A stretch of DNA of 42,044 nucleotides from Saccoglossus kowalevskii (Eukaryota > Hemichordata > Enteropneusta > Harrimaniidae), in contig NW_003151268.1 of the NCBI RefSeq assembly GCF_000003605.2, positions 58,158-100,201 on the forward strand, in the 5' to 3' direction. The notes beneath the pieces are model-generated. The model had not been told where the DNA came from, searched no databases, and was given only the letters and a program-made list of their open reading frames with translations. Below are positions 1-11,790 of this stretch, one piece after another. The position numbers and the translations under genes were made by a program. Each line of letters starts with the position of its first letter. Position 1 is the stretch's first letter.

Positions 1-814
1 TATCTAGTGGATATAGTGTTATAATTGCACTGGGGTTGGTATTGTTGCTAAATACCTGAGTACCCTACCCTTACACGTAATTATTACGAATGCAACGCAT
101 TATCAAGTCGGTGATATTGAAATATTCATAGACCCAATACCCCGGGTCAGTGCCCTAACAATAGTTTTAAAAAAAAATTATCATGAAAGCAATACATTAC
201 GAAGTTGAAATATTCAGAGCCGGTACAATATTGTAAACAAATTTGCGTAATTAGAAAAGCAGTGCACTAAGTAAACGACGTTGATATTTTCAAGCCAGTG
301 CAGAGTTGCATACAAGTTGTGTAATTACAGTACCTTCGGATATAATAACAGTTTGACTAGTTTGACGCGCGGGGCACGAAAGAAAAAGGTTGCTAAGGTA
401 ACGCGCCAGTTCAGTGTGTGACTTGGGAGTCAAACTTCGGTCAACACACACTTGATGTCAGCATCGCCGTGCAGCAAGTTTCGCAAGGAAGTACTTGAAG
501 TTCAATTGCGTCCCAAAATGATGTCGCTGATCACTCAGTTGTCGCAGCGTGTGTTGTGTCATGTCCATGATGCACCCCGTTTCGACTTTGGCTTGCTTTT
601 CCTTCTTAGTGCATGTTCTTGTTCACGTAAAATGCGACCTCTCACCAATGTATTAAAACACTTTGAATTTACACTTGATTATATCAAAGACATTATTCTT
701 TGATTATATTTGGTCAACACAACACATTATTTTTTCTAAACATTTTCTGAGACCATTTTTATCAACACAGGGTGATTTTTCCAAACAAGATGGGCTTCGT
801 AATATCTGCCATAA
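1..814. other. non-coding left edge, locally CpG-richer
   Basis: No exon is recognisable. The stretch from about 350 to 620 is visibly richer in CG dinucleotides than its surroundings and is open in several short frames, none of which I recognise. It may belong to the same promoter-like or LTR-like unit as the TATA box that follows. Confidence 0.4.
389..402 (+). promoter_or_regulatory. X-box-like motif (RFX site candidate)
   Basis: The sequence GTTGCTAAGGTAAC is an imperfect dyad that fits the RFX X-box consensus RYYNYYATRRNRAC with one mismatch. It sits in the CpG-richer block near the left edge. RFX sites mark promoters of ciliary genes, but no ciliary gene is visible on this side of the window, so this is a motif match only. 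Confidence 0.3.
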
Positions 815-878
815 CATCGCCCGGGCGATGCCTAGAAAAATATAAAAGGCAGTGCAGCCAGACGGCTACTTTGTAGCC
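815..878 (+). promoter_or_regulatory. 16-bp perfect palindrome, TATA box and short hairpin (promoter or LTR core)
   Basis: CATCGCCCGGGCGATG (815-830) is a perfect 16-bp palindrome. Ten bases later comes TATAAAAG (841-848). At the expected start-site distance lies a hairpin, GGCTAC-TTT-GTAGCC (864-878). An AATAAA-type signal in 'actaataaattt' follows about 200 bases downstream, near 1048. TATA box, short transcribed stretch and polyadenylation signal together resemble a solo LTR. A TATA promoter for an unrecognised small gene is the alternative. Confidence 0.4.
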
Positions 879-945
879 ACGTGTTCATTGTTTGTTTGTA
901 TACAGAGTGACCTTTGCCATTTCACTGTTTCATTTCAAGTGTAAC

Positions 946-1077
946 ATGGTGGTCCTTGACGCAGTGCGTGTTCTCTGCCCGACTATACGCCATGAATGTC
1001 GCTATCCGTCCTGTAATCGTGTTCATTGGAAAACAAAACAAATCACTAATAAATTTATGAAAACAGCTTCTTTTTGA
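946..1077 (+). CDS. 43-codon small ORF downstream of the TATA box, unknown
   Basis: ATG at 946 opens a 43-residue frame ending in TGA at 1075-1077, about 100 bases after the TATA box. It begins MVVLDAVRV and contains three cysteines spaced C-x6-C-x4-C followed by x3-H, with a basic second half. I do not recognise the family. The frame may be chance inside an LTR-like block. No splice or conservation evidence is available. Confidence 0.15.
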   Translation: MVVLDAVRVLCPTIRHECRYPSCNRVHWKTKQITNKFMKTASF

Positions 1078-1097
1078 ATCGATCAAAAAGTACTCTT

Positions 1098-1200
1098 AAT
1101 TCGCGCACCAAAAAACAATAATTTCCGTTTTTACGCTATTAATTCGTGCACTTGAAAAAATAATTATTTTTACTACCGTGAATTAATCAAGTTTTTACGG
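1098..1200. mobile_element. transposon end ending CCGTAAAAAC, with subterminal repeats
   Basis: Read on the minus strand from 1200, the sequence begins CCGTAAAAAC next to a TA. It then carries repeated blocks built on 'CACGAATTAA' and 'GCGTAAAAAC' (around 1098-1110 and 1140-1150). The terminus matches that of the 957-bp element in an MNS1 intron (38862-39818). I could not find the partner end, so this is probably a truncated copy or an old one-sided remnant. Confidence 0.4.
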
Positions 1201-3326
1201 TAAGTTACGCTTGGAGTATACTGTAAACTTTCAGATTGAGATGATTATCGTAGACTGACCTAGAATAAATAATGTAGAAATGAAAGCAAAAAAACTTGTA
1301 CGAGTTTAATCTGCACCTACATTGTGTATATGGGTATTGAAATAATTGTTAATAGCTCTAAACATAGCTAACTATGCCTCTCTTATACTTGCCTTGAATC
1401 AGGCATTTTCCCTCCATCACAAGGGTAGCTAGTAAGTATTATTCTCCCACACGAAGTACTTAGAAAAGTGGGCAGCTAACGTACCATTAAGAACTAAATA
1501 GGCCTGCCAATTACCCCCTAGTGCCCTGAATAGAAACCAAGGATATACTATCTTATGAAAGAGAATGAAAAAAAACATTTATTGAAAGTGTGCTGTATTC
1601 AATCAGAACACTGGCAGCTACTAAGTGTACAAGAGTTTACTAATATAGCTATCATAAAAATATGATTTATATAATAATATATTTTATTGCTTTTTTAGAG
1701 ATACAATACTTAGCAATATGTAGCAATAACATTTTATGAATACAAGTATATAAATGAAAAATAAAAGAAGATAAGTTTACATGTTTTGTTCGTTGAAAGC
1801 AGTGTGAATATAGTGTACAACATTGGTTGATGCAAAGACACTAGTGTCTTTGGTTAATGTATATATATTTGTCAGTATTTTTCAATTATTTGTGATGGAA
1901 AGTTAGTTTAGGAAAGTAGTTCTTGGTATAAAATGTTCTATTTAAAACATTCCATCAGAAAATGTATTCCACCTTCTACAAGTTTGGATTCTTATTTTTT
2001 TATAATTTTATCACAGAAGACATATGATCATTGTAGACTGTTTCATTGTATGCTATTTTTCTGGTAGTTCTTTTAGCTTTAGCCACTATTTGAGCAATAT
2101 AATCTAAATATTGTCCATTTCACTTCTATAAGCAATATTACATGTATATCTATTTAGCCCCAGTGTTTTTTTTTCTGAATGACAGATGTAATCTTTCAAT
2201 GGGGCCTTTGAATAGATGTGTAAAATTAGTTCAGATCTCCGTATACATGTACAGTCTAATATAATATTATCAGTTTGATGTTTGACTCAAACAACTTGGT
2301 ATAAATTTGAAATTTGAATATTAGGAGTATGTAACTGTGATTGGATCATTAAAATGTGACTTAATTTGTCTCTGGATACATCACTGTAATTAACAGAAGT
2401 GGATATACTATTATTCTGGGTATTTTCACTGCCAGCCAACCATTACCCCAACATGTGCAACATATATCAATTATATTGTTCAGGATTGCCTCAACAGTTT
2501 TCACCGTCTCTTTGAACAGATAAATACATTGTACAGTGGTTAGAGTTTTACTAAGTAGCAACATAGCGTGTTCTGTGTGACGTAGCTCTACCCTCAGAAA
2601 TAAACATAAATAAAGTTAAATGGCTTTGATGGTGCTAGTTTTGAATATTTTGTTTTCTTTCGAAAAAATTAAAACAGGGTTCCCAATTTCCAGGATTGGC
2701 CCATGGAATCATGGGATACTATTGTTCTTGTTGTTTAAACAACTATTCATATTTCCTGTTTTTAATTGTCTTTTTAATCCAGTAAATTCATCTTATAAAT
2801 AACCCCACATTTTATAGCATACTTAGTAATGCAGAACACGATTGTTTTTGTTCTGAATTGTAACACACAGCACTTTATTAGTCCAGTTAACACATTAAGA
2901 ACCATGTAACGCTGTCAGCAGGTTTTGGCGCTACAGATTGCAATGGATTAATACTAATACTGGGGACTAATGTGAGTACAATATCTCCATGCTTTTAATT
3001 TCAGAGCACTGAGTTCAAAGGTTATATACCACTGTAGTACAGTGTAGATTCAGACAATCACTTGTTGAGTCCAACACAAACTTTTCCTTTAAAAACGATA
3101 TTAGTAACTGATATTTTCAAAAACACATGACCAGAAACAAAACTACCAGATATTTTTCGATTATTTTGTTAAAGTCACGTCATTTTACATATTATGGGAT
3201 AGATAAACATGTACTGCTAGGATTTAAATGTCAATGGAAAGCATATGACACATGTGTATTGAATAGGAATTATCTTGAGGCTTTGCTGCACAATATTATC
3301 ACATAATTTTCAGTTGAAATTCTGAT

Positions 3327-3340
3327 GTTTCCATGGCAAC
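3327..3340 (+). promoter_or_regulatory. canonical X-box motif (RFX site candidate)
   Basis: GTTTCCATGGCAAC fits the X-box consensus RYYNYYATRRNRAC at every position and is close to the perfect dyad GTTGCCATGGCAAC. No exon is visible nearby, so function is inferred only from the motif. Confidence 0.35.
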
Positions 3341-3672
3341 TAATATTTTATCCAACAACACTAGCTAGAATGTGATAATGGGCACTTATAGAATGATTTT
3401 ATAAATGATGAAGACAAATACTAAGTTTTGACAGAGCAAAATTTCCATTCATTATCACATTTTATTTTAACTAGTTTTTCAATAAAAATTGAATATGTCA
3501 ATTTTGTGAGAGTAGGGAGCAATTCATATCTACAGCATGTGTACACGTATCTTTTCACTAATGAAAAATACATATTTGATATTTGTGTACAATACACAGT
3601 TCTATATACTTTATGATTGCTCATCATTCTGCCTTTTCATTTATTTTTACTTTGCAATTTACGTTGCTTTAA

Positions 3673-3694
3673 TTTTTTTTTTTTTTTTTTTTTT
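3673..3694. repeat. poly(T) run, 22 bases
   Basis: An uninterrupted run of T. It could be the tail of an old minus-strand retro-insertion, but no element body was recognised next to it. Confidence 0.6.
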
Positions 3695-4934
3695 AACCTT
3701 ACTGTTTTGTTTTGTTTCAAAGTCAGTGACGTGTCAATAAATATTATTATGAATAAATATTTATAAGACACAAAGTAAAATAAATCTAGGATTTAGAAAA
3801 TAAAATTTGCAAAGATGGTACATGTATAAAGAAAATTATTATTACTAAAAAAATATTGTTAAAAAGATCCTCCATTTTTAATGGTGCTCTGGTGCATAAA
3901 CATTTAGAACAGTTTGGAATGAATTCCTACACTCTTAAACCTTATTACAATGTAAAATGTAGTGTAACTCCCACTACATTGCAAATTATCAAGATTACAT
4001 GATCTATTGATTTACTCTGGTAAATCTTCTATACCGACCAAATTCAACAGGTAGTAGTAAATGTGAGGAAATTTGAAATTAAGTTAATGCCAGTTGTGTT
4101 TTCTATTTTTAATACTACCTAAACGATTCTCAAAATTTTGTAAGTTTTAAGTGATATGCCAAAACCCTGAAAAAGCAGAAAAAAAAGGTAAGATTTCTGC
4201 ACACAGTATGCAGTAATTGGAAATATGTGTTGTACTGTACATATAACACTGAACCCGTATACAACTGTCTACTATTATTGGTAGTTATAGTGAATACAAA
4301 CCAAAAACCTGAATCCGAAAATCTGAATCTGAAGTTAATTTCAGTGTTTTTTTATCAAATTAAGGTTTGAAGGAAAATACATAGGGTGTAGGCAATAATT
4401 TTAAAAGCTTACATGCAGAAAGTGGTTGAATAATTAAATAATTTTGTTGATAAATTGTCATTATAAACTACAAATGACTTCATATTCATATGAGATTATT
4501 TATTCATACACATGAATGAATAGAAGCAAATATAAATGAAAAATTGGTTGTCAACTAAATCATTAAAATATTGCTTATTTTGACCATAGACAAATTTTCA
4601 CAATTTACATAAGCGCAAATGTATATAACTTGGTGCCAATTTCCATGCTTGACTGATTAAAATGTTTGAGTTTTCACAGAACAGTTTAGAAATCGATGTA
4701 ATGCAGTCTGATGCCTTGATGCAAGCCTCAATTATGCATTCCCTATCACCCAATGCAATATACTTGTTAGTGGCAACAAAACACACATGACACTGTACTT
4801 CTCTGTGGGATTATAAAACAATATGTGATACGAGGACAATTTCAGGTTCAGTCAATAAAAGTGACAACCAACCATTTTATCCAATGGTCGTCCTGACAAC
4901 ATGTGTATCTGGTGGTTCTGGGTTGTGCATGCTA

Positions 4935-5058
4935 TTGTAAAATACTTTATTTTAGCTGGGAATAATTTTTGCTGAAAAGACATTTTTTGTTTTGTATGGA
5001 TTTTATTTTTATCCCTTCAGCAAAAATAAATTCCAAGTGAAAATAAAGTATTTTACAG
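4935..5058. mobile_element. 124-bp MITE with about 40-bp terminal inverted repeats
   Basis: The left end, TTGTAAAATACTTTATTTTA, is matched by the inverted right end, CTGTAAAATACTTTATTTTC. The match continues inward through 'GGGAATAATTTTTGCTGAA' with a few changes, leaving a loop of roughly 35 bases. It is flanked by TA on both sides (4933-4934 and 5059-5060), consistent with a TA target duplication. It has no coding capacity. It shares only the CTGTAAAA terminus with the 207-bp MITE family at 16751 and 25930. Confidence 0.75.
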
Positions 5059-7639
5059 TATACTGCCTTGGGCAGTGTTCAACAATACACACTACAATAG
5101 TTAAATGCTAATAAAATGATACAGCTCTATTATAAATAGAAATAATAAATAAATATTGCATTACTTGTATGTAAATCATTCAAATATGACTTATATTGAC
5201 ATTACATGTAGATGCATCTCTGTCATTTATGTATGTGCTACCATGGCTCCGCTCCCAATTCAACAAAGACTAAACTAATTGATAAATGGCTGAACAAAAA
5301 TAAAATCTGGCTAAATGCTTTACTGTTCGGAATTCAGATCAGCACAGTCATGAGGCAGTAAATAAAATAGCAAGGTTTTCCATATCGCTGAGGGAAATCA
5401 AATATTAATTAACTCTTTGACTGCCTGATATTTTTCCTCTTCTCGGCCAAAATTCAGTGCAAATATTTTTACATTTTGTAAAATTTTCACTGAATTTCAT
5501 CATCATTTTGAATCAAATCAAGTTTTTAATCAAGATGTTTGTCAATTTATATCAATATTTCATGTGGGAAGGAACAGACTACAAAATCATTTTGTGGATG
5601 GTGCCAAAAGTTGACAATGGGCACTCAAAGGGTCATATACTTAGCATTTAGGGAATTCATCATTTGCAGTGAAAAATTTGGAATTATTCCATAGTCCTGA
5701 ATTAAATTTACATACAGAGAATTCCCCCCAGATACCCTAAAAGTGCCTAGCACCTGTGTGCAATGTCTTAATTGGTTTGTCATTACCTGTAATTATGCAC
5801 ATGCTACAAAATTCCATAAAAGACTCCCTAGCTTACATATAAAAGTTAATTCCAACATGTCTAAACAAATGAATAGTTTAAATTAGTTTTTATAGTTTAC
5901 AAGTATTTTGAAAATGTATATTCCAAGCCTGGGAATATGTTTCAAAAGTGGCAAGTATGGAAGTATACATGAGGAAGGATTCAACTATGGCCAAGGTTTT
6001 AGGTAGGCATGGTATCGGTATAGTTCAGTAAAATGTTTTACATATGAGATAATGCTCCACCAAATGAAGATGTGGATTTACATGAATACATGCATGACGA
6101 GCACACTGTCGCTTGGAGCGATAATAATTGTACAATGTTACGTCAATACAATGAAAATGTCAAGCCTACAGTCAACTGGCGTCACAAAAATCAGAAAAAT
6201 TTGAGCAACGCTTTTCCAGTATAGTTCCTCAGAAAAGTGTTCTAGGTTTTATATGCAAGAGCTTTCGAAACACAAAATGTAGAATGTGGGAAATTTCTAT
6301 GATAAACGGCTTAAAGTTACCCTAAAAAATAATTATGCTGTGAATGTTTGAAACATTTTTAACTGTTTTATAGGAATCTGGAATTTTGAGTTTCATAAAT
6401 TTGTTTTTGTCCAGGCCAGATTAAAGATGGCCGCCAATACAGTATATGAAATATTGATGATTTACTCACATTTATTTTATTATCACTCATACACTAGCTG
6501 ACTGTTAGATGTTAGTTAATGGACAGTGTCATGTGTCAAGGTTTGTAATTAAAGCGAGATGAGGACCCTCGCACATTACCGAACACAAACACAAACACAA
6601 ACAGCAAGATCAGATAGGTCAAACAATAATTCTAGTAAAAATGGTAGCACTACAAAAAATAAAACTTGTAGAGTTGTCAGATTATGTTATATAGTGGACA
6701 ACAGCAGGCAAATCTAGTTTGGTCACAGCTTGTACATTTGTATTTATGCAACATTTAAATCTATACTGAACTGATTCAAACAATGTTAATTTCCGCATAT
6801 TGTGGTACACATTAGTTGTGTTCGTACACAACTCCTTATCACGAGCTAAGAAATTGAAAACAGCATTTCTGGTAAACCAAGATTATCGTAGAACTGCTTG
6901 ATGACATACTTCGAAGTGACATTAAGGATCTCACCCCATTATCGTAACATAATCCTCTATTTGTATTCAACACCTGTGTAATAATTTAGAGCAAACCTAA
7001 AACAATGAATTTTGCAAGATAAGATACGGTAATACAAACTTTGCTTATTTTATGTCAGTTTTGTGATTTCTGAGTGATAAACAGAGGTGAAATTTAAAGT
7101 CTATTAAATAATTTTAGATTTTAAGCCTAAATATTTTAGATTTGGAATTCAAAATGGCCACCAAAGTGAGCGGAAAATACTAAGAAACCACTAATCATGG
7201 GGAAAAAACATGAACACTCTTCTTTATATTTACATTTTGTTAGTACAACAAATATCAAAAATGTATAAATGATAAACTATAGCAATTTGATGGGCTTTGG
7301 CAGTGGAGGAAATAGTCCAAGCCACAGTGGATAATACTGCATTCTTATTCTTAGCAATATACCATTTTTCGTTCACTGTGAGATCGTGTGTTATACGAGA
7401 AAACAAATTTAGAAACGAGGCAAGCAATGGACATAGTATCATAGTAGTGTTGAAACATTACATGGGATTTGACAAATGCAAAACTGTTCTTTGGGATTTT
7501 AATAATGTTCTACATGTACATACATTTGATGATGATCAATTTAGATGAAGTAAGGATATCTTAACGCAAGTTCCTCCCTGGAAGATCAACATTTTGACAA
7601 TGAGCTATAAAAAAAAAAAAAAAAAGGGAATTCCAAAAG
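5059..7639. other. non-coding AT-rich DNA
   Basis: No supported exon. Two places carry an AARATGGCCRCC-type motif (near 6425 and 7152) that recurs in repeats elsewhere in the window. A short ACAAAC microsatellite lies near 6583-6602. Confidence 0.4.
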
Positions 7640-8150
7640 TAAAATGAAATCATTTGTTTTTTTGCAGATGTCTTTCACATATTAAGCGAGATTTCGCAGC
7701 AAATGGAAAATCATCTATTATTGCCATTGCAGATTGGTCACATAGTTTGGCTGCCATTTTTGTAGTTTTTTTTAAAATGCCACATTTATTTTGAAATCTG
7801 TCATGTTGCACCTTTATACCAAACCCTTTTGGACAGCAAACAAGTAATTCATATCAATTGCGATTTTGCAACTACTTTGATTTTTGCAAAAAAAAGCACA
7901 AATTTGGGGCATTTGTTTCGCAGGAGTGCTTTAACTGACCAACCTAATATTTGGCATATATGGCCATAGCTTCTTACAAGATAAATAAAATAATTGTTAT
8001 CAGTCACATGGTTTGGTAGCCATCTTGGATTTTCTGAAAAAATTGCCACAATTTAGGGCATGTGCCTGGTGAATGATTTAACTGATCAACTTGCTATTTT
8101 GCATGTACATGTAGCATGTATGACAAATACATCTTCTGAGAAAAATAACA
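7640..8150. repeat. diverged repeat units with 'gccatcttgg' signature
   Basis: Similar blocks recur at roughly 150-bp intervals. 'ggcatttgtttcgcaggagtg' is followed by 'ctttaactgaccaacct', and later 'gggcatgtgcctggtgaatg' is followed by 'atttaactgatcaact'. Each is associated with a 'tttggctgccattttt' or 'tttggtagccatcttgg' block. This looks like an old interspersed repeat with internal tandem structure. No protein is evident. Confidence 0.4.
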
Positions 8151-9277
8151 TGTTAAATGCTAGTGCACAAGAAACATATTCAGCCTTCAAACCCAACAAA
8201 GCTATACTGCAGCTTTAATATAAATTTAATTTTGAGAAAAGGAAAGCAAAATAAATTGTGAAAATCTGAGGCAGTAACAATCATCCTAAACAGCTTAAAA
8301 AAACAAAATTTACAGTATCTACTAGATTGAAATAGTTGACAAGATTTGGAAAAAGTGAAGAAGAAAAAAGATAATGGCCGGATAATGCATTTATGCATGT
8401 AAGTGAAATAAATGGTTAAAATGTTGTCAGTTAAATTTATTCATAATTTTTTTTTTTTACTGCCCTTAAAATGTCACATCGTATATTATCTGCAAGATTA
8501 GATTTAAATGAATAAGGAACGTACACAATTGAAATAAAAGAGAATATTATTTATTCATCATTCTGTTATTCAGATTCCATATTTTATTAATATTTGCAAC
8601 AAGGGAAATTAATAAACACAGATTTGTATTTCTAATACAATGTATTAGTGTACCCGTAAATGGAGTCTGGTGACTAACCTTGATTTGTGTCAGCATACTT
8701 ACTTGTCCCAATTTGAGAGCTATTCACTTTGTAATTAATCACGTGAGGTTTCAGATTGGAGATCATTTTTCCACATGATGATGAGTTGTGCTTGGATGAC
8801 CCAAGTTGTTAGGTTCCTAAAAATGTCTGTCCAAATGTTATATTCACTCTATTAGCACATGTGCTTAAAAACAGTGGACAAACAGTGGATGGTCAAAATA
8901 AATTGTATTTAAATATTCTAGTACACAATAAGCACAATTTTTGTTTTCTTATTTGCGCTTTTAATAGATTCGACATGCACTTCTAATACAGCAAATATGG
9001 TACACTAATCTTACAAATCAAGCAGATTAAAACGTTGAAAAATGAATTTGACGCATTCAAGTGAAAACGGCTATTTAAAAAATTAATGCATTGCTGTTCA
9101 ACTCAAAATTCATTATACAGTAATGAAATTTTGAAAAATCGTGACGATGGTTCCTGAGATATGAAAAGTGTTTTAATATTTCATTTTGGAAAAAGCATAT
9201 GATATGAATTTTTTTTCCTGGATTTTATATTCATTTAATATCTTTCTTATTGTTATTTAGACGGAAACGATGCTTAT

Positions 9278-9330
9278 AAAAGAGATTCAATTTTTTTTCT
9301 GGAATGAGAATCTCATATATAATCTCTTTT
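9278..9330. repeat. 53-bp fold-back
   Basis: AAAAGAGATT (9278-9287) is repeated as its exact reverse complement AATCTCTTTT (9321-9330). The inner sequence contains a second small dyad, TGAGAATCTCA. It may be a small MITE core or chance. Confidence 0.4.
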
Positions 9331-9651
9331 AAATGCACTGGTGTAATTGGTTGAATGGCTGGCTGCCTAAAGCGTTAATAAAGTGACTGATTAAGCAATT
9401 CACCCACCATGTAACATTTATTCAGTGTTAGTAAAAACATTAAGGTCAATTTTTAGCTTTTAGGAAGTCCTGCCACACTAACAATAACCTAGAACACTAT
9501 TGTTGACATTACCTGGGGCTATGTAGAACACATATTATTGCAATTGATGACTTTCACTGTAATTGTAAACATTTCTCATCTACCACACTGTCAGAACACC
9601 CATGTAAAGTCTGCTGCATGTAGTTCTATAACGTGAGGATTCACATATTTG

Positions 9652-11145
9652 GACCCAGATTACGACCCAGATTACAGTAGCATTAATTGGAATTGGATTA
9701 CAGCAGTCCATGTGGGGATGGATTATTTCTGATTGGAGTCAGATTAGTGTAGTCCATGTGGGGACAGATTATATCTGATTGGAGTCAGATTAGTGTAGTC
9801 CGTGTGGAGACGGATTACCTCTGATTGGGGTCAGATTAGTGTAGTCCATGTGGGAATGGATTATTTCTGATAAGAGATTAGTGTAGTCCATGTGGGGATG
9901 GATTATATCTTATTGGAGTCAGATTAGTGTAGTCCGTGTGGAGACGGATTATATCTTATTGGAGTCAGATTAGTGTAGTCCATGTGGGAATGGATTATTT
10001 CTGATAAGAGATTAGTGTAGTCCATGTGGGAATGGATTATTTCTGATAAGAGATTAGTGTAGTCCATGTGGGAATGGATTATTTCTGATAAGAGATTAGT
10101 GTAGTCCATGTGGGAATGGATTATTTCTGATAAGAGTCAGATTAGAGTAGTCCATGTGGGGATGGATTATATCTTATTGGAGTCAGATTAGAGTAGTCCA
10201 TGTGGGGATGGATTATATCTTATTGGAGTCAGATTAGTGTAGTCCGTGTGGAGACGGATTATATCTTATTGGAGTCAGATTAGAGTAGTCCGTGTGGGGA
10301 TGGATTATATCTTATTGGAGTCAGATTAGTGTAGTCCGTGTGGAGACGGATTATATCTTATTGGGGTCAGATTAGTGTAGTCCATGTGGGAATGGATTAC
10401 CTATGATTAGGGTCAGTTTAGTGTAGTCCATGTGGGAATGGATTATATCTGATTGGAATCAGATTAGAGTAGTCCATGTGGGAATGGATTATATCTGATT
10501 GGAATCAGATTAAGAGTAGTCCATGTGGGGATGGATTATTTCTGATTGGAATCAGATTAGAGTNNNNNNNNNNNNNNNNNNNNNNNNNNNNNNNNNNNNN
10601 NNNNNNNNNNNNNNNNNNNNNNNNNNNNNNNNNNNNNNNNNNNNNNNNNNNNNNNNNNNNNNNNNNGTGTAGTCCATGTGGGAATGGATTATATCTGATT
10701 GGAATCAGATTAGAGTAGTCCATGTGGGAATGGATTATATCTGATTGGAATCAGATTAGAGTAGTCCATGTGGGGATGGATTATTTCTGATTGGAATCAG
10801 ATTAGAGTAGTCCATGTGGGGATGGATTATTTCTGATTAGAGTCAGATTAGTGTAGTCCGTGTGGAGATGGATTATTTCTGATTAGTCAGATTAGAGAAG
10901 TCCATGTGGGAATGGATTACCTCTGATTCAAGTCAGATTAGTGTAGTCCATGTGGGAATGGATTACCTCTGATTCAAGTCAGATTAGTGTAGTCCATGTG
11001 GGGATGGATTATTTCTGATTGGAGTCAGATTAGAGTAGTCCATGTAGGAATGGATTATATCTGATTGGAATCAGATTAGAGTAGTCCATGTGGGGATGGA
11101 TTATTTCTGATTAGAGTCAGATTAGAGAAGTCCATGTGGGGATTT
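9652..11145. repeat. minisatellite, 46-bp unit with 42-bp variants, about 1.5 kb
   Basis: The unit reads approximately GTAGTCCATGTGGGAATGGA followed by TTATATCTGATTGGAATCAG and ATTAGA (46 bp). A 42-bp variant ('ctgataagagattagt') is repeated several times around 9840-10130. Each unit holds two dyads: TCCAT-6 nt-ATGGA and TCTGATT-GG-AATCAGA. A CpG-containing variant reads TCCGT...ACGGA, changed on both stem sides. The array is interrupted by an assembly gap, so its true length is unknown. The open frames that cross it are by-products of the repeat. Confidence 0.9.
10564..10666. other. assembly gap (103 N) inside the minisatellite
   Basis: The run of N is bounded on both sides by the 46-bp unit, so it almost certainly hides more copies. 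Confidence 0.95.
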
Positions 11146-11630
11146 ATAATATTTAAATGAGGGCATGGCTGTCAGATAAGGATATCTAAAATTCAACAGA
11201 AAGAGATGTAGTCCATATTAAGATATTAAATCTCTATCAGGAATGGGATTAAGCACTATACATGTATTCCTATATTACCAATTTGCATTATATAACTTTC
11301 TTTCTTCTTCTAATGTGATTGACAACTCTGGATAAACAATATTCCATGCAGTACAAGTAAAGCAATTGTGGGAAGTGAGTAGCTTGGAAGAGCTGAATTC
11401 TCTTGGGGTTGCAAACTGATGCCAGGCAACACAGGTATACAATACCCTAACTGATGAAACATGTAACAGACACGATTACCAAAACAGATAATCTGTAAAT
11501 CACAAAATGTCAACTCTTGCTGCTGATTTTAAAAACTGAATAAGAAAACTAATATTTATGAAAAATTTACTACATATGAAAGCCAGGGATTGATTACAGC
11601 CATTTAATATTTTTGTAACATTCTTCTACA

Positions 11631-11790
11631 ATGACATATGCACTAGAATTAATGACATGTACACTAATATTGATGACATGTACACTAATATTGATGACAT
11701 GTACACTAATACTGATGACATATACACTAGTATTAATGACATGTACACTAATTATTGATGACACATACACTAATATTGATGACATGTTTA
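11631..11790. repeat. 21-bp tandem repeat, about 7-8 copies
   Basis: The unit is ATGACATGTACACTAATATTG with few substitutions and one small insertion (the 'taattattg' copy near 11750). Because 21 is a multiple of three it stays open on both strands, reading MTCTLIL on the plus strand. There is no other sign of coding. Confidence 0.85.

Larger units (their letters stand above)
1203..4932. other. non-coding AT-rich DNA
   Basis: No frame has coding character and no known family was recognised on either strand. The notable items are an X-box match (3327-3340) and a 22-base T run (3673-3694). Confidence 0.5.

Noticed and set aside
9924-10109. 61-codon minus-strand ORF with a repeated 14-residue unit
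   Set aside because: It is the 42-bp variant of the minisatellite read in frame. The neighbouring 46-bp units break the frame.
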